From contig NZ_BAABJY010000003.1 in the NCBI RefSeq assembly GCF_039543545.1, forward strand, positions 49,030-113,029: a DNA stretch of 64,000 bases, in the 5' to 3' direction. The stretch's first letter is position 1. Each line of letters opens with the position of its first letter. This DNA comes from Luteimonas vadosa (GTDB taxonomy: Bacteria > Pseudomonadota > Gammaproteobacteria > Xanthomonadales > Xanthomonadaceae). The notes below the pieces were generated by a model, which saw only the letters and a program-made list of their open reading frames with translations, had not been told where the DNA came from and made no database searches. Shown one piece after another: positions 38,955 through 47,911 of this stretch. The translations under genes were made by a program, and so were the position numbers.

Positions 38955-40357
38955 GCCTGGCGATGCCGGAGCTGCTGATGCTGCTGGTCAAGACCAGCTA
39001 CCTGGTCGCCGCGGCGCTGTTCCTGCTCGGGCTGCAACGCATGGCCTCGCCGATGACGGCGCGCAGCGGCATCCGCTGGGCCGGTCTCGGCATGGTGATC
39101 GCGATCGTCGCCACTTTCCTGCTGCCCGGTTTGCACAACATCGGGTTGATCCTCGTCGCCGCCGGTGTTGGCACCGTGGTGGCATGGCTGTGGGGCAAGA
39201 AGGTGGCGATCACCGACATGCCGCAGATGGTGGCGCTGTTCAACGGCATGGGCGGCGGTTCGGCGGCCGCGATCGGCGGTGTCGAGCTGCTGAAGTTCTC
39301 CGCCGCCGGCGCGGCGCCGTCGATGGTAACCCTGGTGCTGGGCACGCTGGGTGCGCTGATCGGCTCGGTGTCGCTCTCGGGCTCGGTCATCGCCTGGGCC
39401 AAGCTCGACGGCCGCATGGACAAGCGCTACACCTTCCCCGGGCAGCAGGTCTTCAACGCCGGGGTGGCCCTGGCGGCAGTCGTGCTGGGCGGCCTGGCGA
39501 TCCAGTCGCTCGGCGTACCGATGATCGTCGCGTTCTTCGTGGCGGCGCTGGCGCTGGGCATCCTGATGACGCTGCCTATCGGCGGCGCCGACATGCCGGT
39601 GGTGATCTCCCTGTACAACGCGCTCACTGGCCTGGCGGTGGCGTTCGAGGGCTACGTACTCGGCAACGAGGCCCTGATCATCGCCGGCATGATGGTCGGC
39701 GCGGCGGGCATGCTGCTGACGCGGCTAATGGCCAAGGCGATGAACCGCTCGATCCGAAGCGTGCTGTTCTCCAGCTTCGGCGGCGGCGGCGAGGCGCAGG
39801 CGATCGAAGGGTCGCAGAAGCCGATCGAGGCCGGCGACGTCGCCGCGATGATGGCCTTCGCCGAGCGGGTGGTCATCGTCCCCGGCTACGGCATGGCCGT
39901 GGCGCAGGCGCAGCACAAGATCTGGGAGCTGTCGCAGAAGCTGATCGACCGCGGGGTCAAGGTGAAATTCGCCATCCATCCCGTTGCCGGCCGCATGCCC
40001 GGGCACATGAACGTGCTGCTGGCCGAGGCGGGCGTGCCGTACGACCTGATCGCGGACATGGACGACGTCAACCCGGAGTTCCCCAACACCGACGTCGCCC
40101 TGGTGATCGGCGCCAACGACGTCGTCAATCCGGTGGCGAAGACCGACCCGGCCTCGCCGATCTACGGCATGCCGATCCTCGACGTGGTGAAGGCGAAGAA
40201 CGCGATCGTCATCAAGCGCGGCAAGGGCACCGGCTTCGCCGGCATCGAGAACGCCCTGTTCTATGCCGACAATACCCGCATGCTCTACGGCGACGGCAGC
40301 GAGATGGCCAATGCGCTGGTGAGCGAACTCAAGGCCCTGGATGGCGGCGGCCACTGA
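38951..40357 (+). CDS. pntB: NAD(P) transhydrogenase subunit beta
   Basis: 468 residues: about eight or nine TM helices in residues 1-260 forming the proton channel, then the NADP(H)-binding domain III at about 290-460. Domain III has IVPGYGMAVAQAQHK, HPVAGRMPGHMNVLLAEAGVPYD, VIGANDVVNPVAK and IVIKRGKGTGFAGIENALF, all diagnostic. GTG start overlaps the pntAB stop by GTGA, giving coupled translation. Clear orthologue. Confidence 0.96.
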   Translation: MSLAMPELLMLLVKTSYLVAAALFLLGLQRMASPMTARSGIRWAGLGMVIAIVATFLLPGLHNIGLILVAAGVGTVVAWLWGKKVAITDMPQMVALFNGMGGGSAAAIGGVELLKFSAAGAAPSMVTLVLGTLGALIGSVSLSGSVIAWAKLDGRMDKRYTFPGQQVFNAGVALAAVVLGGLAIQSLGVPMIVAFFVAALALGILMTLPIGGADMPVVISLYNALTGLAVAFEGYVLGNEALIIAGMMVGAAGMLLTRLMAKAMNRSIRSVLFSSFGGGGEAQAIEGSQKPIEAGDVAAMMAFAERVVIVPGYGMAVAQAQHKIWELSQKLIDRGVKVKFAIHPVAGRMPGHMNVLLAEAGVPYDLIADMDDVNPEFPNTDVALVIGANDVVNPVAKTDPASPIYGMPILDVVKAKNAIVIKRGKGTGFAGIENALFYADNTRMLYGDGSEMANALVSELKALDGGGH

Positions 40358-40381
40358 GGCGCGCACCGGCGCCCCCGACGC

Positions 40382-40795
40382 TCAGCGCGAGACCACCGCC
40401 GCGACCACCAGCGACGCGCCGAACCACGCCAGGTCGATGCCGTCGTAGACCAGGGGGAACAGGGTGCGGGCCAGGTGGGGGCCCAGGTGCGACATCGATT
40501 CCCACGGCAGCAGTCCCAGTGGTGCCCCGGTGAGGGCCGCCAGCGTGCCCCACGCCGTCGCCACGATGGTCAGCGCGGTGACCAGGACGCCCGCCAGCGC
40601 CCGTCGCCAGCCACGGCGCACCCGGCCCAGGCGCAGCAGCAGCGCGATGTCCAGCGCCGCCACGATGCCCAGCCACGCGAAGGTCGCCCCGCGCGCGTAG
40701 GCCAGCAGGATCCAGGCCGAGGCGAAGCCGACACAGCCGAGCACCAGCAGCCAGGGCGCGAACCATGCGGCCTGGCGGGTCGAATCAACGCTCAT
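40382..40795 (-). CDS. Small membrane protein of unknown function
   Basis: 137 residues with four hydrophobic segments (about 10-28, 38-55, 66-88 and 112-134). No signal peptide, no recognised domain; DGIDLAWFGASLVVAA forms the last helix. I chose MSVDSTRQ at 40795; a longer open frame would overlap the sufT promoter region. It is convergent with pntB (24-bp gap) and divergent from sufT. Nothing in the sequence indicates the function. Confidence 0.6.
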   Translation of the reverse strand: MSVDSTRQAAWFAPWLLVLGCVGFASAWILLAYARGATFAWLGIVAALDIALLLRLGRVRRGWRRALAGVLVTALTIVATAWGTLAALTGAPLGLLPWESMSHLGPHLARTLFPLVYDGIDLAWFGASLVVAAVVSR

Positions 40796-40892
40796 CCGGC
40801 GGGCACCGTGTCCAGGGTCGCACAGGATACCGTTGGCGCCCCGGTACAATGACGACCTTGCGCGCCCGCCCGCCCGGCACCACGTCTCCTGC

Positions 40893-41444
40893 ATGTACTC
40901 CCGCAACAGCGAACCCGTCCGCTTCGAACGCGACTGCGCCGCCGTCCTCGTCCCCCAGGGCGAGGAGGTGACCCTGCCTGCGGGAAGCATCGGCTACATC
41001 ACCCAGGCACTGGGCGGCAGCTATACGGTGTTCCTGGAGGGAAACCTGTTCCGCATCGCCGGGCGCGACGCCGACGCCATCGGCAAGGAACCGCCGGCGC
41101 CGCTGGAGCTGGCGCCCGGTGCCGACGACGAGGCGGTCGAACAGCTGGTGTGGAAGCAGCTGCGCACGTGCTTCGACCCTGAAATCCCGATCAACGTGGT
41201 CGATCTCGGCCTGGTCTACGAGGCGGTGGTCAAGCATCGGGACGACGGCGACCGCGAGGTCGAGGTCAAGATGACCCTGACCGCGCCCGGTTGCGGCATG
41301 GGCGACATCCTGGTCGACGACGTCCGGAGCAAGCTTGAGATGATCCCCACCGTGGCCGAGGCCGACGTCGAGCTGGTCTTCGACCCGCCCTGGAACCGCA
41401 CGATGATGTCCGAGGCTGCCCGCCTGGAAACCGGCATGTTGTAG
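40893..41444 (+). CDS. sufT: Fe-S cluster assembly factor SufT (DUF59)
   Basis: 183 residues. The N-terminal 75 residues (FERDCAAVLVPQGEEVTLP, GGSYTVFLEGNLFRI) are the extension special to SufT, and the C-terminal MIP18/DUF59 domain holds DPEIPINVVDLGLVYE, LTAPGCGMGD and VELVFDPPWNRTMMSEAARLE. The Cys in PGCGMG is the conserved one of the family. SufT helps mature iron-sulfur proteins. The rest of the suf operon is not nearby. Confidence 0.9.
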   Translation: MYSRNSEPVRFERDCAAVLVPQGEEVTLPAGSIGYITQALGGSYTVFLEGNLFRIAGRDADAIGKEPPAPLELAPGADDEAVEQLVWKQLRTCFDPEIPINVVDLGLVYEAVVKHRDDGDREVEVKMTLTAPGCGMGDILVDDVRSKLEMIPTVAEADVELVFDPPWNRTMMSEAARLETGML

Positions 41445-41759
41445 GCGGCCCCGGGGTCCATGGGACATTCGGCGGGCATCGCCAACGTGTCGCGACCCCG
41501 TGCTGGGCGACGAACCGGCCAGGACCCACGTCGACCATACGGATGCGGCTGCGCGATCTGTGACAGTGCGCACGCGTTGGACCGCGATTGGTCCGCAGAA
41601 CCTATTGCGTGAATTCGGCCCGGTCGACTAGCGTCGCTTTGCGGCGTGATCCGTCACGCCGTAATCCAGCCTGACGAAGCGCGAGCCGGTCCCCCACCTG
41701 GTTCGTCGGGGGCAGGTATTTGCCGCCTTTGCGGCCACAACCTCTGGGGGTAATTCTCG
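41445..41759. other. Intergenic region before the subtilase gene
   Basis: About 315 bp without a gene I can support. It contains a perfect inverted repeat GGCGTGA-TCCG-TCACGCC at 41643-41660, a possible operator or hairpin, and TGTGACAGTGCGCACG at 41559-41574, a weak match to the Crp/Clp site. A GGGGG run precedes the ATG at 41760. Confidence 0.5.
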
Positions 41760-43850
41760 ATGTCCGATCCATCCAATCGCGGGCTGCGCATGCATGCGCT
41801 CGCCGCGGCGACCGCGGTCGCGCTGTCGTCCATGTTCGTCCTCTCCGCATCCGCGGCAGAGCGCATCAACCTGACGGCGCTCGAGTCGTCGGGGCAGTAC
41901 GACCGGTTCATCGTGAAGTACCGCGACGGCAGCGACGCACACGCCAGCGAGGCGGCATTGGCGGCGAAGCTGAAGCAGGCCGCGCGCGCGCTGCCGGCGC
42001 GTGCTTCGCAGAAGGCATTGGATGTCCAGCGCCTGCGGCGCATCGCCACCGGCGCGGACGTCGTGGAGACCAACCGGAAGCTGGACCGGGCCGAGGCAGA
42101 ATCCCTGATGCGCGAGCTCGGCGCGGATCCGAGCGTCGAATACGTCGAGGTCGACCAGCTGATGCGGCCGGTCTTCACCCCCAACGACACCAACTTCAGC
42201 CAGCAGTACGGTTACGGCACCGGTGCCGGCGGCATTCGCGCCACCCAGGCCTGGGATTCGGCCACGGGCACGGGCGTGGTGGTCGCCGTGATCGACACCG
42301 GCAGCACCAACCACAGCGACCTCAACGCCAACATGCTGCCCGGCTACGACTTCATCAGCGACGCGGCGATGGCGCGCGACGGCAACGGGCGCGACTCCAA
42401 CCCGAACGACGAAGGCGACTGGACCACGGGCGAGTGCGGTCCTGCCTCCGGCTCCAGCTGGCACGGCACCCACGTCGCCGGCACCGTGGCCGCGGTAACC
42501 AACAACGCGAAGGGCGTTGCGGGTACCGCGTTCAACGCCAAGGTCGTTCCCGTGCGCGTGCTCGGCAAATGCGGCGGCTACACCTCCGATATCGCCGACG
42601 CCATCATCTGGTCGTCCGGCGGAACCGTCAGCGGCGTGCCCGCCAATGCCAACCCCGCCGAAGTGATCAACATGAGCCTGGGCGGCTCGGGCACCTGCTC
42701 CAGCACCTACCAGAACGCCATCAACGGCGCGGTCGGCCGCGGAAGCACGGTGGTGGTCGCGGCAGGCAACAGCAACGTCAACGTCTCCGGCGCGGTGCCG
42801 GCCAACTGCCCGAACGTCGTCGCGGTGGCGGCCACCGACAGCAACGGGTCGCGTGCCAGCTTCTCCAACTACGGGACCGGCATCGACGTCTCGGGACCCG
42901 GCGTGGGGATCATGTCGACCCTCAACACCGGCAGCACCACGCCCGGTTCCGAGAGCTACGCGTCCTACAATGGCACCTCGATGGCGGCACCGCACGTGGC
43001 CGGCGTGGTCGCGCTGATGCAGTCGAAGGCGACGACCCCCAAGACGCCTGCGGAGATCGAGTCCCTGCTCAAGTCCACCGCGCGCGCGCTGCCGGGCACC
43101 TGCTCGGGCGGTTGCGGTGCGGGCATCGTCGATGCCAACGCGGCGGTCGCGGCCGTCAGCGGCGGCACGCCGCCGCCCACCGGCAACACCCTGACCAAGG
43201 GCGTGGCGGTCACCGGACTGACTGCATCCACGGGCAACTCGCTCAACTACACGATGACGGTGCCCGCCGGCTCGACCAACCTGACGTTCAACTCGTCGGG
43301 CGGCACGGGCGACTCGGACATGTACGTGAAATTCGGCAGCGCCCCGACCGACACGTCCTACGACTGCCGTCCCTACCTGAACGGGAACAACGAAAGCTGC
43401 ACCTTCGCCAGCCCGCAGGCCGGCACCTGGCACGTCCGGCTCAAGGCCTACTCGACCTTCTCCGGGGTCAGCCTGGTGGGCGACTACGCCACGGGTGGCG
43501 GCTCGCAGGTCTACAGCAACGGGACCGACGTCAACATCCCGGACAACAACAGCACCGGCGTGACCAGCACGATCAGCGTCAGCGGCCGTAGCGGCAATGC
43601 CCCCAGCAACACGCAGGTGTACGTCAACATCGTGCACACCTACAAGGGCGACCTGGTGGTGGACCTGCTGGCACCGGACGGTTCGGTGTACAACCTGCAC
43701 AACCGCAGCGGCGGCAGTGCCGACAACATCAACCAGACCTATACGGTGAACCTGTCGAGCGAGGCCATCAACGGCGCCTGGAAGCTGCGCGTCAAGGACC
43801 TGGCCGCGGCCGACGTGGGTTACATCAACAGCTGGTCGATCACCATGTAA
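41760..43850 (+). CDS. Secreted subtilisin-family serine protease with C-terminal P domain
   Basis: Extracellular S8 peptidase, 696 residues. The signal peptide ends near ASA-A (33), an inhibitor-like propeptide follows (about 40-140), and the mature enzyme starts before FTPNDTNF. Catalytic triad: Asp179 (VIDTG), His235 (HGTHVAGT), Ser407 (GTSMAAPH), with oxyanion Asn337 (AAGNS). After the catalytic domain comes a PPC-type beta-sandwich (about 470-565, GDSDMYVKFGSAPT) and a proprotein-convertase P domain (about 572-696, THTYKGDLVVDLLAPDGS, ending WSITM). These are usually secreted by the type II system and cleaved. It ends at a strong terminator. Confidence 0.95.
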   Translation: MSDPSNRGLRMHALAAATAVALSSMFVLSASAAERINLTALESSGQYDRFIVKYRDGSDAHASEAALAAKLKQAARALPARASQKALDVQRLRRIATGADVVETNRKLDRAEAESLMRELGADPSVEYVEVDQLMRPVFTPNDTNFSQQYGYGTGAGGIRATQAWDSATGTGVVVAVIDTGSTNHSDLNANMLPGYDFISDAAMARDGNGRDSNPNDEGDWTTGECGPASGSSWHGTHVAGTVAAVTNNAKGVAGTAFNAKVVPVRVLGKCGGYTSDIADAIIWSSGGTVSGVPANANPAEVINMSLGGSGTCSSTYQNAINGAVGRGSTVVVAAGNSNVNVSGAVPANCPNVVAVAATDSNGSRASFSNYGTGIDVSGPGVGIMSTLNTGSTTPGSESYASYNGTSMAAPHVAGVVALMQSKATTPKTPAEIESLLKSTARALPGTCSGGCGAGIVDANAAVAAVSGGTPPPTGNTLTKGVAVTGLTASTGNSLNYTMTVPAGSTNLTFNSSGGTGDSDMYVKFGSAPTDTSYDCRPYLNGNNESCTFASPQAGTWHVRLKAYSTFSGVSLVGDYATGGGSQVYSNGTDVNIPDNNSTGVTSTISVSGRSGNAPSNTQVYVNIVHTYKGDLVVDLLAPDGSVYNLHNRSGGSADNINQTYTVNLSSEAINGAWKLRVKDLAAADVGYINSWSITM

Positions 43851-43877
43851 GACGCAAGGGCTGCATGCCGTTGCATG

Positions 43878-43905
43878 AACCCCGGCTCCGGCCGGGGTTT
43901 TTTTT
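43878..43905 (+). terminator. Rho-independent terminator after the subtilase gene
   Basis: Nine-bp stem AACCCCGGC/GCCGGGGTT with loop TCCG, followed by a run of eight T including the end of the stem. Starts 27 bases after the stop codon. Confidence 0.95.
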
Positions 43906-43931
43906 CGGCCCGTCCAGGCGCCGCGGGTTCC

Positions 43932-44435
43932 TCAACCGGCCGGTTCGAAGCGGTTGGCGTCGACGTTCTTGCGGACCTTGCCGGGGTCCCAGATGCGGCC
44001 GTTCATGGCGATGTAGACCCCCGGCGGAAGCGACTGCACCGCACCGACGGCGGTGCCGATGTTGAACTCGGCGTCCGAGCCGCGGAAGCGCGCCGGGTTG
44101 AGGGCGCCGGTGAGCACGATGGTCATGCCATCGATCGCCGCCAGGGCGCGGGCGGTGTCGACCATGCTGTCGGTGCCGTGGGTGACCAGCACGTGCCTCG
44201 CCTCCTGGGAGGCGATCGTCGCCCGGACCAGCTCGCGGTCCTCGGCGGTGATGTGCAGCGAGTCCTTGCGCAGGATCGGGATCACCCGGAAGCGGAACGC
44301 GACGCCCAGCTCCTCGAGGATGCGGCCGATCTGGGGTTCGCCGACCTGGTAATCGGACTTGTCGTCGAAATAGACCTTGTCGATGGTCCCGCCGGTGGTG
44401 ATGACCAGCAGTTCTTCCATGGCGCGTTGAGGCAT
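43932..44435 (-). CDS. Short asparaginase-domain protein
   Basis: 167 residues, equal to only the N-terminal half of L-asparaginase. The first catalytic Thr region TTGGTID is present, as is the second triad motif THGTDS (usually TDS/HGTDT). GALNPARFRGSDAEFN matches the family, but the C-terminal domain (another 160 residues) is absent, and the 3' end has a normal stop with no sign of a frameshifted remainder downstream. Start ATG 44435 has AAGGAG. Short proteins of this form occur in other gammaproteobacteria, so it is probably an intact small family rather than a broken gene; activity is unproven. Confidence 0.82.
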   Translation of the reverse strand: MPQRAMEELLVITTGGTIDKVYFDDKSDYQVGEPQIGRILEELGVAFRFRVIPILRKDSLHITAEDRELVRATIASQEARHVLVTHGTDSMVDTARALAAIDGMTIVLTGALNPARFRGSDAEFNIGTAVGAVQSLPPGVYIAMNGRIWDPGKVRKNVDANRFEPAG

Positions 44436-44596
44436 CGCGGTCTCCTTGGAGCGGTCTTGCCGCTGCGGGACGCCATTGTAAGAGCTGGCCGGCGGAGCCC
44501 AGTGGGGAGGGCGGCTGGCGTGCCCTGCCTGCACCCGAACGGCCGCGGTGGCGCCGCGGGCCCTTGGCGCGTCCCACGGCTGACGGAATCCGCTCG

Positions 44597-44938
44597 CTAT
44601 CGGTCGCGTCGCCCGAAGCGCGCGTGGAGTCCCGGCCAGCTGGCCGCGACGATCACCAGCAACGAAAGTGCCACTTCGCCCAGCGCAAGCGCGCGTTCGC
44701 CGGGGCGGTCGTAGGCCAGCATCACGCCGTGCGAGAACCAGAACAGGCCCAGCACGCCGCTCCAGAACACCGCCGTGCGACTGCCGCGCAGGACACCTGC
44801 CAGCAGGAGGAGGGGTGGGCCCGCGAACACGGCGATCGCCGCCAGGGGTTGGGTGGCGTCATGGAACCAGGCGGTGAACAGGGCGATCAAAGCGGCCAGC
44901 CCCGCTGCAAGCAGCCGCTCCGAACGCCGGCGGGTCAT
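44597..44938 (-). CDS. DUF2069 membrane protein
   Basis: 113 residues with about four hydrophobic segments (9-25, 32-48, 55-72 and 85-102). It starts seven bases after the wrbA stop, and the WrbA-DUF2069 pair is common in gammaproteobacteria. The motif VFWSGVLGLFWFSHGVMLAY is typical of the family. Function unknown; co-transcription with wrbA suggests a membrane role linked to quinone redox. Confidence 0.8.
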   Translation of the reverse strand: MTRRRSERLLAAGLAALIALFTAWFHDATQPLAAIAVFAGPPLLLLAGVLRGSRTAVFWSGVLGLFWFSHGVMLAYDRPGERALALGEVALSLLVIVAASWPGLHARFGRRDR

Positions 44939-44945
44939 CGCGGTG

Positions 44946-45539
44946 TCATCGCGACAGCAGGACCGCGAGGTTGGCCACGCGGCGGCCCAGGACGCGTGCC
45001 AGCACGGCCTCGTCCTCGGTCGGTTGCGGATCGTCGTCGCCGCCGGCGACATGGCTCGCGCCATAGGGCGTCCCGCCACTGCGGGTGCTGCTCAGCGCCG
45101 GTTCGGTGTACGGGATCCCGGCGATCACGCAACCGTGGTGCAGCAGCGGCAGCATCATCGACAGCAAGGTCGATTCCTGCCCCCCATGCATGGTCGCGGT
45201 GGAGGTGAAGACCGCGGCCGGCTTGCCGACGAGCGTGCCGCTGGCCCATTCGGCGCCGAGGCCGTCGATGAAGTGCTTCAACGGCGCGGCCATGTTGCCG
45301 AACCGGGTGGGACTGCCCAGCAGCAGGCCGGCGCACTCGGCGAGGTCCCGGCGTTCCACGTAGGGGGATCCGTCCTCCGGCACCTGGGGGGCGGCGGCCT
45401 GCGTGACCGCGGAGACCGGGGGCACGGTGCGCAGGCGCGCCGACATGCCATCGACCTCGCCGATGCCGCGCGCGACCTGGCGTGCAAGGCGGGCCACCGA
45501 ACCGCCGCGGCTGTAATAAAGGACGAGGATGTCGGGCAT
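44946..45539 (-). CDS. wrbA: WrbA-type NAD(P)H:quinone oxidoreductase
   Basis: Flavodoxin-fold FMN enzyme reducing quinones by two electrons. 197 residues. The FMN phosphate loop is LVLYYSRGGSVARLARQ; SPTRFGNMAAPLKHFIDG and TSTATMHGGQESTLLSMML are diagnostic WrbA motifs, followed by PYGASHVAGGDD. ATG 45539 starts directly at the flavodoxin strand; the extra in-frame codons before it are not needed. Divergent from yihY. Confidence 0.95.
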   Translation of the reverse strand: MPDILVLYYSRGGSVARLARQVARGIGEVDGMSARLRTVPPVSAVTQAAAPQVPEDGSPYVERRDLAECAGLLLGSPTRFGNMAAPLKHFIDGLGAEWASGTLVGKPAAVFTSTATMHGGQESTLLSMMLPLLHHGCVIAGIPYTEPALSSTRSGGTPYGASHVAGGDDDPQPTEDEAVLARVLGRRVANLAVLLSR

Positions 45540-45658
45540 GCGGTCTCCTGGAGTCACAGGATAGCCCGGCACCAACTTCGGTGGCGACGCGCGTCGCCCG
45601 GGGAGGGGGTGGGCCGGGCCTCGCGGTCGAAGACGGCCAATGGGTTACCCTCGCGGCG

Positions 45659-46927
45659 ATGGAGCCATTGGACAGCCTTTACCGATGGACCGAGCGCGCG
45701 CGCGATCGCGCGCGTGCGTCCACCTTCGCCCGCTTCCTGTGGAAGCGCTTCGTCGCCGACCGGCTGTTCGAGGCGGCCGGTGCGCTGTCGTTCACCACCG
45801 TGTTCGCGCTGGTGCCACTGTCGATGGTGGTGTTCGGCGTGCTGTCGGCGTTTCCCGTGTTCGGCCGACTCAGCGACACGCTCAGCGACTACATCTTCGC
45901 CAACTTCGTGCCGAGCTCGGCCAGTGCGATCCAGGGCTACCTGCTCGAGTTCTCCCGGAACACCGGCCAGCTGACCGCGGTCGGCGTGATCGCCCTGGTG
46001 GTGTCCCTGCTAGTCACCCTGGTCAGCGTGGAGACCACCTTCAACCGCATCTGGCGGGTGAAATCGGCGCGGCCCAGGCTGTCGCGCTTCCTGGTGTACT
46101 GGACGGTGCTGACGCTGGGCACGCTGATGGCCGCCGCCAGCTTCGCGGTGTCCGCGCGCTTCTTCGCCCTTGGGATCTTCCAGAGCGTGTCCGGCCAGTG
46201 GCTGCAGGACGTGATGCTGCGCATGGCGCCGATCGCGATCGAATTGCTGGCCTTCGCCGCCATCTACCGCGTGGTGCCGCACCGCACCGTGCACTGGCGG
46301 CACGTGTTCGCCGGTGCCTTCCTCGCGGTGTTCATGCTGGAGCTGGCGAAGTGGGCGATCGGCCTGTACCTGGGCAGCTTCAACGCCTACCAGAAGATCT
46401 ACGGCCAGCTGGCGATGGCGCCGATCTTCCTGTTGTGGGTCTACTTCAGCTGGGTGGCGATCCTGCTCGGTGCGTCGTTCGCGGCCTCCATGTCCGCGTT
46501 CCGGTACCAGCCCGCGAACATGCGCCTGCCGGAAGGCTACGAGCTGTACGGCATCGTGCGCATGCTCGGCCGCTTCGCCGAGGCGCGCCGCGCCGGCAAG
46601 GGGCTGCACAGCGACGACATCGAGTCCATGGAGCCGATGCTGACCGACGCGCTGGTGCAACAGCTGCTCGCCCAGTTCGAGTCCATCGACCTGGTGCGTC
46701 GCGCGGAGACCGGCGAGTGGCTGCTCGCCCGCGACCTCGACGAGGTGACGCTGGCGGAGATCTACCAAAGCGGCGGCCTGCGCATCCCCATCTCGGAGGC
46801 GCACCTACCCTGTCGCGACGATGCCCTGGGCAAGGTCGCCACCGAGGTGCTGGATGAATTGCGCATCCCGCTGCGCGAGCTGCTCAAGCGCCGCGTCGGG
46901 ACCCTTTACGAACCGACCAAGGAATGA
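45659..46927 (+). CDS. YihY/UPF0761 family inner-membrane protein
   Basis: 422 residues with six TM segments in the first 290 (BrkB/YihY fold) and a soluble C-terminal tail of about 130 residues, the long form of the family. Motifs: AAGALSFTTVFALVPL, VSVETTFNRIWRV, VPHRTVHWRHVFAGA, and GQLAMAPIFLLWVYFSW. Once called ribonuclease BN, which is wrong for this family. ATG 45659 is followed at the end by ATGA overlap with the thioredoxin-like gene. Function not established. Confidence 0.9.
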   Translation: MEPLDSLYRWTERARDRARASTFARFLWKRFVADRLFEAAGALSFTTVFALVPLSMVVFGVLSAFPVFGRLSDTLSDYIFANFVPSSASAIQGYLLEFSRNTGQLTAVGVIALVVSLLVTLVSVETTFNRIWRVKSARPRLSRFLVYWTVLTLGTLMAAASFAVSARFFALGIFQSVSGQWLQDVMLRMAPIAIELLAFAAIYRVVPHRTVHWRHVFAGAFLAVFMLELAKWAIGLYLGSFNAYQKIYGQLAMAPIFLLWVYFSWVAILLGASFAASMSAFRYQPANMRLPEGYELYGIVRMLGRFAEARRAGKGLHSDDIESMEPMLTDALVQQLLAQFESIDLVRRAETGEWLLARDLDEVTLAEIYQSGGLRIPISEAHLPCRDDALGKVATEVLDELRIPLRELLKRRVGTLYEPTKE

Positions 46928-47529
46928 ACATGCCGCTTCGCCTGCTCTGCCTCATCCTCTTGCCCATGATGCTCGCCGCGTGCCAGCGCGATGACGCGCC
47001 GCCGGTGCCCGATGCCTCCGTCGCGAACCTGGAAACAGCAACGACGAAAGCGGAGCCGGACCCCGCCGCGTCGCCGCGACAGGACTCGGGAAAGATCGTC
47101 GAAGCGGAGATCCCGACGCTCGAGCTGACCGCGCTGGATGGCAGCACGTATGACCTGGCCGCGCGCCGGGGAAAATGGGTGGTGGTGAACTTCTGGGCGA
47201 CCTGGTGCGCGCCCTGCCTCAAGGAGATGCCCGAACTATCCGCGCTCGACGCCATGCGCGAACACGTCGAGGTCGTCGGCCTGGCGTACGAGGACATCGA
47301 TCCGGAGGCGATGCGCGCGTTCCTCGAGAAGCACCCGGTGGTCTACCCGATCGTGCTGCTCGACGTGTACGACCCGCCGGCCGACTTCGCGAGCCCTCGC
47401 GGCCTGCCGATGACCTACCTGATCGCGCCCGACGGCAGGGTCGCGAAGAAATTCCTCGGGCCGGTCACGGCCATCGAGATCGAGACCGCCATCGCCGCCG
47501 CCGGAGGCCCGGAGGCGCCCAAGGCATGA
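46924..47529 (+). CDS. TlpA-like thioredoxin lipoprotein
   Basis: 201 residues. Lipoprotein signal peptide with lipobox MLAAC (Cys20), a 45-residue polar linker, and a thioredoxin fold whose active site is WATWCAPCLKEMPEL, the CxxC of TlpA/ResA-type periplasmic reductases. The cis-Pro is in GLPMTYLI. It probably reduces disulfides in envelope proteins or apocytochromes. It overlaps yihY upstream and acylphosphatase downstream by four bases each, so the three genes form one operon. Confidence 0.9.
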   Translation: MNMPLRLLCLILLPMMLAACQRDDAPPVPDASVANLETATTKAEPDPAASPRQDSGKIVEAEIPTLELTALDGSTYDLAARRGKWVVVNFWATWCAPCLKEMPELSALDAMREHVEVVGLAYEDIDPEAMRAFLEKHPVVYPIVLLDVYDPPADFASPRGLPMTYLIAPDGRVAKKFLGPVTAIEIETAIAAAGGPEAPKA

Positions 47530-47795
47530 GCGCCGCGCGCTTCTTCGTCAGTGGCCGGGTGCAGGGCGTGTTCTTCCGCGCGAGCACCCGCGCGCAGGCG
47601 CAGCAGCTAGGCTTGCGCGGACTTGCCAGGAACCTGGCGGATGGCCGCGTCGAAGTCGTCGCGGTGGGGGATGCGGACTCGCTCGATGCGCTGGAACGCT
47701 GGTTGCACGAAGGGTCGCCCAGGGCGCGCGTGGATCGCGTGCTGCGGGAGGAGGCGACGGGCCATGCGGTGGGCGAGGGGTTCTCGATCGCTTGA
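47526..47795 (+). CDS. Acylphosphatase
   Basis: Hydrolyses carboxyl-phosphate bonds. 89 residues, normal for the family. Signature FVSGRVQGVFFRASTR holds the catalytic Arg, and GLARNLADGRVEVVA the catalytic Asn. Compact alpha/beta fold, cytosolic. Its ATG overlaps the previous gene's stop. Confidence 0.94.
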   Translation: MSAARFFVSGRVQGVFFRASTRAQAQQLGLRGLARNLADGRVEVVAVGDADSLDALERWLHEGSPRARVDRVLREEATGHAVGEGFSIA

Positions 47796-47911
47796 AGGGG
47801 TCTGCGTGTGGGAAAAGCAGCCACCCTGTCAGCCAGAGGCAGCATGTATGGTTTCGAACTGGTGGCAAGTGCCCGCGGCCCCGCGGGCAGGACGCCGAAA
47901 GGGGGTAAGTG

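Noticed and set aside
41628..43700. A 690-codon minus-strand open frame over the subtilase gene
   Set aside because: Low-complexity His/Val/Gly/Arg-rich shadow of the protease, which has signal peptide, triad and P domain on the plus strand.
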